Shown here piece after piece: positions 8,864 through 13,233 of a stretch of 13,233 nucleotides of DNA. The DNA comes from JACPRL01 sp035573715 (GTDB lineage Bacteria > Acidobacteriota > Terriglobia > Acidiferrales > 2-02-FULL-67-57), in NCBI GenBank assembly GCA_035573715.1, contig DATLZZ010000023.1, positions 1 to 13,233 of the forward strand, written 5' to 3'. The notes below the pieces were generated by a model, which saw nothing but the letters and a program-made list of their open reading frames with translations, had not been told where the DNA came from and did no database searches. The position numbers and the translations under genes were made by a program. Each line of letters starts with the position of its first letter. Positions within the stretch are counted from its first letter, which is position 1.

Positions 8864-9448
8864 ATGGATATCGTCAAAGGCAATATGGGCTGGATTGAGG
8901 TCGTCTGCGGCCCCATGTTTTCGGGCAAGAGCGAAGAGCTGATCCGGCGGCTGCGGCGGGCGGAGATTGCCCGGCAGCGGGTGCAGATTTTCAAGCCGGC
9001 GATTGATTCGCGCTACTCCGAGGGCGAAATCGTCTCCCACAGCGAGCTGCGCATCGCCGCCAATACCGTCAGCTCGGCGGCGGAAATCATGGAGAAGCTC
9101 GACCCGCGCACCGAAGTCATCGGGATTGACGAAGCGCAGTTCATGGGCCCGCAACTGGTGGAGGTGGCGCAGAAGCTGGCCGACATGGGCAAGCGGGTCA
9201 TCATCGCCGGGCTGGACACTGACTACCGCGGCATCGCCTTCGAGCCCATCCCGCAACTGATGACCGTGGCCGAGGAAGTCACCAAGCTGCTGGCCATTTG
9301 CGTGCGCTGCGGCAACCCCGCCAAGCACACGCAGCGGCTGGTGGCCTCGGCCGAGCGCATCCTGGTGGGGGCGCACGGGACCTACGAGGCGCGCTGCCGC
9401 CGCTGCTTCGAGCCGCCCGCGCTGGAGAAGAACGAGTCAGGACGCTAA
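8864..9448 (+). CDS. tdk: Thymidine kinase (type II, zinc-containing)
   Basis: The enzyme phosphorylates thymidine to dTMP with ATP in the salvage pathway. The 194-aa protein has the P-loop GPMFSGKS at 16-23 and the lid-associated IDEAQFM at 88-94 with catalytic Glu90. The lasso zinc site has four cysteines: Cys146 and Cys149 in CVRCG, Cys178 and Cys181 in CRRC. This places it with the human TK1-like type II enzymes, at normal length. The ATG at 8864 has GGGGGAG 6 nt upstream; an internal ATG at 8885 would also keep the P-loop but lacks such a site. It is the first gene of a four-gene operon, and its TAA directly abuts the GTG of the sugar kinase. Confidence 0.95.
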   Translation: MDIVKGNMGWIEVVCGPMFSGKSEELIRRLRRAEIARQRVQIFKPAIDSRYSEGEIVSHSELRIAANTVSSAAEIMEKLDPRTEVIGIDEAQFMGPQLVEVAQKLADMGKRVIIAGLDTDYRGIAFEPIPQLMTVAEEVTKLLAICVRCGNPAKHTQRLVASAERILVGAHGTYEARCRRCFEPPALEKNESGR

Positions 9449-10492
9449 GTGCGATTCCACGCCTGGGCGCCGACGCGGATTGACCTCGCCGGAGGGACGC
9501 TCGACCTCTGGCCGCTCTACCTGTTTCATCCCGGGGCGCTGACCGTCAACGTCGCCATCACGCGCTTCGCGCACGCGGTCGCGGAGCCGCGGCGCGACCG
9601 CCGCCTCGTTCTGATTTCCCGCGATTCGAACCAGCAGGAGGAGTTTGCTTCGCTGGCGGCGCTGGAGAAGCAGCGGCGCTATAGGTTGCCGTTGCTGGCC
9701 GAGTTGATCCGCTACTTTGCTCCGTCCACGGGGTTGGTGCTGACGACGTGGTCGGAGGCGCCGGCGGGCGCGGGACTGGGCGGCTCAAGCGCCATGGCCG
9801 TGGCCGTCTGCGCCGCCCTGAGCCGTGCACTCCCATCTTTTGTTGAGCCCAGCGGCCCCAGCCGCTGGGTTGCGCGCGGCCGCGAGCACGACTGGATTGC
9901 GCTGGCCCGCGACATCGAAGCGCGCGTGCTCGGCGTCCCTACCGGCGAGCAGGACCACTACCCGCCGGTCTACGGTGGCGCCAACGCCATTCATCTCGAC
10001 CCGGTGCGCACCCGCCGCGAGCCGCTGCGCGTTCCGGCGCGCGAGCTCGAGGCGCGTCTCGTGCTGGTCTACACCGGCAAGCCGCGCCGCTCCGGCATCA
10101 ACAACTGGGAAGTGATGAAGAATTACCTTGACGGTGACCGCGCCCTGCGCCGCAACTTCGAGGAGATTGCCACCGCGGCGCGCCTGGCGCGCGAGGCGCT
10201 GCTGCGCCGCGATTGGAAGCGGTTGGCCGAGGCGATGCGGCGGGACGCGGAGGCGCGGCGCCGCAACGCGCCGACTATTACCACGCCTTTCATCGAAAAA
10301 CTGGCGAGCGTTGCTCGCCGCTGCGGTGCTCTGGCGTCCAAAGTCTGTGGCGCGGGTGGCGGCGGCTGCGTGGTGTTCCTCTGTGAGCCCACGCGGAAGG
10401 GCGAGGTGGCATCCGCTCTCGCTTCCGCCGGCGCCACTCTGCTACCCTTTCGCGTCTCCCCGCGCGGCGTGCAGGTGCGGAAAGAGCGATGA
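9449..10492 (+). CDS. GHMP-family sugar kinase (heptose-7-phosphate kinase-like)
   Basis: The 347-aa product is a GHMP kinase. APTRIDLAGGTLDLWPL at the N-terminus is the substrate-side motif, APAGAGLGGSSA at 104-115 is the ATP loop, and VCGAGGGGCVVF near 299-310 is the third motif. VLGVPTGEQDHYPPVYGGAN is close to the pattern of D-glycero-D-manno-heptose 7-phosphate kinases and other sugar kinases of this branch. The exact sugar is not resolved, and no heptose genes lie nearby. Translation starts at a GTG immediately after the tdk TAA, with AGGA 6 nt upstream, so it is probably coupled. The end overlaps the next ATG in ATGA. Residues 134-141 are encoded by a perfect 9-bp-stem palindrome of the REP type, in a stretch that looks like an insert between the ATP loop helix and DWIALARDIE. 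Confidence 0.85.
   Translation: MRFHAWAPTRIDLAGGTLDLWPLYLFHPGALTVNVAITRFAHAVAEPRRDRRLVLISRDSNQQEEFASLAALEKQRRYRLPLLAELIRYFAPSTGLVLTTWSEAPAGAGLGGSSAMAVAVCAALSRALPSFVEPSGPSRWVARGREHDWIALARDIEARVLGVPTGEQDHYPPVYGGANAIHLDPVRTRREPLRVPARELEARLVLVYTGKPRRSGINNWEVMKNYLDGDRALRRNFEEIATAARLAREALLRRDWKRLAEAMRRDAEARRRNAPTITTPFIEKLASVARRCGALASKVCGAGGGGCVVFLCEPTRKGEVASALASAGATLLPFRVSPRGVQVRKER
9848..9869. repeat. REP-like palindrome inside the GHMP kinase gene
   Basis: CCCAGCGGC (9848-9856), loop CCCA, then GCCGCTGGG (9861-9869) is a perfect 9-bp stem. Its core CAGCGGC-NNNN-GCCGCTG matches the inner palindromes that flank the RAYT (CAGCGGC-TAAA-GCCG). It stays in frame and encodes PSGPSRWV. This could be an insertion or a chance product of high GC. 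Confidence 0.6.
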
Positions 10493-11439
10493 CGATCAAG
10501 GACATCTTCATCGCGCCGGACGGACGGCTGCGGCCCGGCTTGCGCGCGCTGCTATTTCTCCCCACCTATTCTGCTCTGCTCGCGGTGCCGGTGATCTTGC
10601 TGAGACCGTTCCTGCCTCCCCCCGGGGAAGAAGTCGGCGAACTGTTCCTGCTCGGCCAGAGCCTGGTTCTGGTGCCGGTAACGGCGCTGGCTTCGTGGAT
10701 CCTGCTGCGCCTGGCCGACCGCTGTTCTTTCCGCAACCTTGGCCTGTGGTTCTACGCCGGTTGGGGCCGCGAGCTCGGCCTCGGCCTGGGCGTGGGGGCG
10801 GTGATGCTTTCCCTCGTCGCGGGTGCGGGGGCTGCTTTTGGCGGCACCGAATGGCACGGGCGCGATGTCGAGCCGATGGTGCTGGTGCGCGGCTTCCTCT
10901 GGGCGGCGGCGTTGCTGATTCCCGCCGCTACTTTTGAAGAGCTGCTTTTCCGCGGCTACCCGTTTCAGCGATTGGTCGAGTCCTGGGGCGCGCCGATTGC
11001 CGTCGTCGCCGTCTCCGGGCTGTTCGGTTTGGGACACGCCGGCAACCCCAACGCTACAGCCTACACCGTCGCCAACACTATCCTCGCCGGCATCTGGCTC
11101 GCCCAGGCCTATCTGAAGACGCGCGCGTTGTGGTATCCCATCGGGCTGCATTTCTCCTGGAATTTCCTCATGGCCTACGTCTACTCGCTTCCCGTCAGCG
11201 GCATCGTGCTGAAGAACCAACTGCTGGCAGCCACCGACCATGGCCCCGCCTGGCTGACCGGAGGCGACTACGGGCCCGAAGGCAGCATCCTATGTACAGG
11301 CGTTCTGGTAGTGGCTATCGTATGGCAGTGGCGCACCGGGTTTTTGAAAGTGGCGCCGCAGATGGCCGCCGAGCTGGTTTGGCCGCGGGCGACGCCGTCG
11401 GGGGACGCAGAATGGAAGTCGGCCGCAACAACTTCCTGA
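10489..11439 (+). CDS. CPBP-family intramembrane metalloprotease (CAAX protease / Abi type)
   Basis: This 316-aa polytopic membrane protein has the CPBP signature. FEELLFRGYPFQRL holds Glu150, Glu151 and Arg155; FGLGHAGNPN holds His183; HFSWNFLMA holds His221 and Asn225. These residues form the zinc-dependent active site of the family, which includes Rce1 prenyl-protein proteases and bacteriocin-immunity proteins. Hydrophobic segments lie near 18-38, 55-75, 95-115, 130-147, 168-182, 194-208 and 215-232, with one more near the C-terminus. The start ATG overlaps the sugar kinase stop by 4 nt, which suggests coupled translation. The bacterial substrate is unknown, and nothing around it is a bacteriocin or prenylated target. 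The 3' end overlaps the next gene by 28 nt. Confidence 0.88.
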   Translation: MTIKDIFIAPDGRLRPGLRALLFLPTYSALLAVPVILLRPFLPPPGEEVGELFLLGQSLVLVPVTALASWILLRLADRCSFRNLGLWFYAGWGRELGLGLGVGAVMLSLVAGAGAAFGGTEWHGRDVEPMVLVRGFLWAAALLIPAATFEELLFRGYPFQRLVESWGAPIAVVAVSGLFGLGHAGNPNATAYTVANTILAGIWLAQAYLKTRALWYPIGLHFSWNFLMAYVYSLPVSGIVLKNQLLAATDHGPAWLTGGDYGPEGSILCTGVLVVAIVWQWRTGFLKVAPQMAAELVWPRATPSGDAEWKSAATTS

Positions 11440-12233
11440 AGCGCGGCGCGGGCCTCACGCTCGCCGCTCTATTTGCTGTTAGCGCTCTGGCCGCCGCCAA
11501 GACCACCAAGCCCATCAGCCACCTCTCCGACCAAAACCGACTTGCCATCGTCCGCTTCCTGGCCTTTGAGTACGCCACCGCGCGCCAGCCCATGCCGGCC
11601 AGCAAGCAAGTGAAAGAAGCCGTCACCGTGGACGGCTCGGGCCAGATCAACCAGGACAAGCTCCGCGAAGACCTGGCCAAGCGCGGCGCCGCCATTTACA
11701 CGGGCGAAAAAATCCAGATAACCAGGATCGAATTCTTCCGCGACCGCATCACTTTTGAAATCAACGGCGGCGGCAAGCGCAAGAAGAAGTGGACCGAGCG
11801 CATCCAAATCCAAGCCGGCGGCGCCCCCGTGCCCACCATCGAGAAGCTGCCGCCTTCCGATCCGTCCGCCGAGCCCATCCGCGCCGGCTTCGGCTCCTGG
11901 ATTACACTGGCCTTTCCCGAAGGGGTGCCTGACCTGAGCGCCGACCAGGTCAAGGGGCTGCTGGCTGGCGTGCTGGACTTCGAGGCCCGCTCCGCCGCCC
12001 GCGCCTGGATTGAAACCATCCCCGAGCAGTTCCGCGAGCCCATCAAGGAGCGCCGCGCCATTGTAGGCATGTCCCGCGAGATGGTGCTTGCCGCCAAGGG
12101 CCGCCCCGACAAGAAAGTCCGCGAGACCCGCGACGGCACCGAGTACGAAGACTGGATTTACGGCAACCCGCCCTTCACCATCTTCGTCACCTTCGTCGGC
12201 GACACCGTCGTCGAGGTCAAAGAGTTCAAATGA
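11412..12233 (+). CDS. Exported protein with BamE-like (SmpA/OmlA) C-terminal domain
   Basis: The 273-aa product begins MEVGRNNFLKRGAGLTLAAL, a signal peptide with a probable cleavage after AAA at 29. No lipobox is seen, so it is likely periplasmic. Residues 35-110 form an uncharacterised region (DQNRLAIVRFLAFEYATARQ, TGEKIQITRIEFF). The C-terminus reads IVGMSREMVLAAKGRPDKKV, then EYEDWIYGNPPFTIFVTFVG and VVEVKEF. This follows the pattern of the BamE/SmpA fold: a G-M-S-x-x-x-V helix, a G-x-P-D turn, and W-x-Y and F-x-x-D-x-V strands. BamE is a small lipoprotein of the outer-membrane assembly machine; this is a longer, non-lipidated relative and its role is unknown. The frame is open far upstream, but the ATG at 11412 gives the signal peptide and has a GGGGG site about 7 nt before it. 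It overlaps the protease gene by 28 nt. Confidence 0.75.
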   Translation: MEVGRNNFLKRGAGLTLAALFAVSALAAAKTTKPISHLSDQNRLAIVRFLAFEYATARQPMPASKQVKEAVTVDGSGQINQDKLREDLAKRGAAIYTGEKIQITRIEFFRDRITFEINGGGKRKKKWTERIQIQAGGAPVPTIEKLPPSDPSAEPIRAGFGSWITLAFPEGVPDLSADQVKGLLAGVLDFEARSAARAWIETIPEQFREPIKERRAIVGMSREMVLAAKGRPDKKVRETRDGTEYEDWIYGNPPFTIFVTFVGDTVVEVKEFK

Positions 12234-12264
12234 ATCGCCCTGCATTCGCAGGGCGGATTCATTT
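12228..12264 (+). terminator. Long hairpin over the stop codon of the BamE-like gene
   Basis: AAATGAATC-GCCCTGC (12228-12243) pairs with GCAGGGC (12248-12254) and GATTCATTT (12256-12264). This is a 16-bp stem with one bulged G and an ATTC loop. The TGA stop is in the left arm. No long T-run follows beyond the TTT of the arm. It probably terminates or protects the operon transcript. Confidence 0.6.
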
Positions 12265-12281
12265 GCTCTGAGCGAAGCCTT

Positions 12282-12300
12282 GCCCTTTCCTCGAAAGGGC
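12282..12300 (+). repeat. Second hairpin downstream of the operon
   Basis: GCCCTTTC (12282-12289), loop CTC, then GAAAGGGC (12293-12300) is a perfect 8-bp stem. The flanking GAGCGAAG and GAGCGGAGTCGAAGGGCC resemble dispersed intergenic repeats common in many genomes. It may add to termination before mscL. Confidence 0.55.
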
Positions 12301-12449
12301 GAGAGCGGAGTCGAAGGGCCATCTGTGCTACTCTCTGCCCATCCGGGTTCCAAATGAGCTCTGACTCCGACAAGAATGACTGGGTGACCGCCCAGGTCGG
12401 CCTGACGCACGTCGAGGCCGGCACGGCGCTCTACTCCACAGGAGGACCT

Positions 12450-12887
12450 ATGCTGAAAGAATTCAAAGAATTCGCCATGCGCGGCAACGTGCTCGACATG
12501 GCGGTCGGCATCGTCATCGGCGCTTCCTTCGGCAAGATCATCACCTCCTTTGTCGACGACATCCTCATGCCGCCTTTCGGTCTGCTGCTCGGCCGGATGG
12601 ATTTCTCCAATCTATTTCTCAGCCTGACGGGCCAGCACTATGACTCGCTGGCTGCGGCCAAAGCCGCCGGCGCCGCCACCCTCAACTACGGCCTGTTCTT
12701 CAACGCGGTCATCAATTTCATCATCATCTCGTTTGCCATCTTCCTGCTCATCCGCCAGGTGAACCGCCTCAAGCGCGCCCAGGCCGCCCCCGCTCCTTCG
12801 ACTCGCGAGTGCCCGCATTGTCTGATGCCCATCCCCCTCAAGGCCTCGCGCTGCGGCCACTGCACCTCCGCGCTCTCGACTCCGTAG
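12450..12887 (+). CDS. mscL: Large-conductance mechanosensitive channel MscL with zinc-ribbon tail
   Basis: MscL is a homopentameric inner-membrane channel that opens under membrane tension and releases solutes during osmotic downshock. The 145-aa product starts MLKEFKEFAMRGNVLDMAVG, the amphipathic N-helix and start of TM1 (about 15-43). A short periplasmic loop follows, then TM2 (about 78-103, GLFFNAVINFIIISFAIFLL). After the cytoplasmic helix, CPHC (121, 124) and CGHC (135, 138) form a four-cysteine zinc ribbon that E. coli MscL lacks; similar tails occur in other bacterial MscL proteins. The ATG at 12450 follows AGGAGG by 5 nt. The frame is open to an ATG at 12354, but that would place 32 polar residues before the N-helix, so it is rejected. 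A weak extended -10 (TGCTACTCT, 12326-12334) is the only promoter hint upstream. Confidence 0.95.
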   Translation: MLKEFKEFAMRGNVLDMAVGIVIGASFGKIITSFVDDILMPPFGLLLGRMDFSNLFLSLTGQHYDSLAAAKAAGAATLNYGLFFNAVINFIIISFAIFLLIRQVNRLKRAQAAPAPSTRECPHCLMPIPLKASRCGHCTSALSTP

Positions 12888-12899
12888 GGGGAGGGTGTT

Positions 12900-12926
12900 G
12901 AGAAGCGCGGCTCCGCTTCTCTTTTT
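12900..12926 (+). terminator. Rho-independent terminator of mscL
   Basis: GAGAAGCG (12900-12907), a 6-nt loop, then CGCTTCTC (12914-12921), followed directly by TTTTT. It lies 13 nt after the mscL stop. A run of A follows the T-run, which could help termination on the other strand too. Confidence 0.88.
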
Positions 12927-12937
12927 CAAAAAAAATC

Positions 12938-12966
12938 TTGCTGGCTGATGGCCGCGTGGGTAAAAT
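12938..12966 (+). promoter_or_regulatory. Sigma70-like promoter of the last gene
   Basis: TTGCTG (12938-12943) and TAAAAT (12961-12966) are spaced by 17 bp. Transcription would start near 12973, and a GGGGGAGGAA ribosome site lies before the ATG at 13006. It follows the mscL terminator, so the last gene begins a new transcription unit. Confidence 0.65.
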
Positions 12967-13005
12967 CCGGCCAATGTAACTGCCATGGCTGAGGGGGAGG
13001 AATCT

Positions 13006-13233
13006 ATGACTCGAACGAAGGTGTGTCTCGGGGTGTATCTGTGTGTCCTGCTGCTGGTCTTGGCGGCAGCCGCGCAAGAGGAGGTCCCGGCAGCGGCGGC
13101 GCCGCCGGAGGTGGTGCCCGAAGGAGCGGTGCCGCGGCTGGTGCGGTTCAGCGGCGTGCTGCAAACCGCCTACGGCGAGCCGCGCTCGGGTCTGCTGGGC
13201 GTGACCTTTGCGCTCTACCGGGAACAGGCGGGC
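13006..13233 (+). CDS. Secreted protein of unknown function, 3' end outside window
   Basis: Seventy-six codons are visible. MTRTKVCLGVYLCVLLLVLA is a signal peptide with a likely cleavage after AAAA at about residue 23. An Ala/Pro/Glu-rich linker follows (EEVPAAAAPPEVVPEGAVP). Then VRFSGVLQTAYGEPRSGLLG leads into VTFALYREQAG, a motif I associate with the N-terminus of large exported proteins of Acidobacteriota; that is from memory and not checked. GGAGG lies 5 nt before the ATG. The function cannot be assigned from this fragment. Confidence 0.8.
   Translation, partial: MTRTKVCLGVYLCVLLLVLAAAAQEEVPAAAAPPEVVPEGAVPRLVRFSGVLQTAYGEPRSGLLGVTFALYREQAG

Noticed and set aside
10934..11054. CPBP protein as a phage-abortive (Abi) defence gene
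   Set aside because: The motifs fit, but it sits in a housekeeping-like operon with no defence genes nearby; the name Abi alone is not evidence.
11130..11411. Upstream extension of the BamE-like protein
   Set aside because: Lies inside the CPBP protease gene and would bury the signal peptide inside the protein.
11469..12410. 313-codon minus-strand frame opposite the BamE-like gene
   Set aside because: Glycine/alanine/leucine-rich shadow; the plus-strand gene has a signal peptide and domain pattern.
12354..12449. 32-residue N-terminal extension of MscL
   Set aside because: MscL starts with the amphipathic helix right after the AGGAGG site; the extension has no matching ribosome site and does not fit the family.

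Overview
The window reads as chromosomal DNA of a high-GC Gram-negative bacterium. The best guess is a member of the Acidobacteriota. That guess rests on the REP-type palindromes with an IS200-like transposase, the C-terminal zinc ribbon on MscL, and the truncated secreted protein with its FSGVL...G...GVTFALY motif. It is inference: there is no rRNA or other phylogenetic marker here.

Region 1 (1-1100, minus strand) is accessory and visibly more AT-rich than the rest. It holds a REP-associated tyrosine transposase (RAYT, IS200-like HUH family), open at the window edge, bracketed by inverted pairs of palindromes. Just upstream is a GIY-YIG-like nuclease gene whose last codons lie in the right-hand palindromes. 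Region 2 (1198-5536, minus) is housekeeping: secA followed by lpdA (dihydrolipoyl dehydrogenase). lpdA has its own plausible promoter. Region 3 (5620-7715, plus) is divergent from secA: a strong sigma70-like promoter drives an exported M28-type metallopeptidase with a C-terminal winged-helix-like tail.

Region 4 (7716-8863) is rich in repeats. A small nucleoside 2-deoxyribosyltransferase-like gene sits between two direct copies of a roughly 170-bp palindromic element. The first 24 bases of the window occur again exactly in one copy, which ties this element to the REP family around the RAYT. Region 5 (8864-12233, plus) is a tight operon: thymidine kinase, a GHMP-family sugar kinase, a CPBP-family membrane protease and an exported protein with a BamE-like C-terminus. 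The junctions abut or overlap by 0, 4 and 28 nt. The GHMP gene carries an in-frame REP-like palindrome. Region 6 (12234-13233) holds two hairpins, mscL with a zinc-ribbon tail, a Rho-independent terminator, a clear promoter and the start of a secreted protein that runs off the window.

I see no CRISPR array, tRNA, rRNA, phage module or defence island. The most interesting theme is one palindrome family in several states: next to its likely transposase, forming a gene's 3' end, flanking a gene as twin composite elements, and embedded in a coding sequence.
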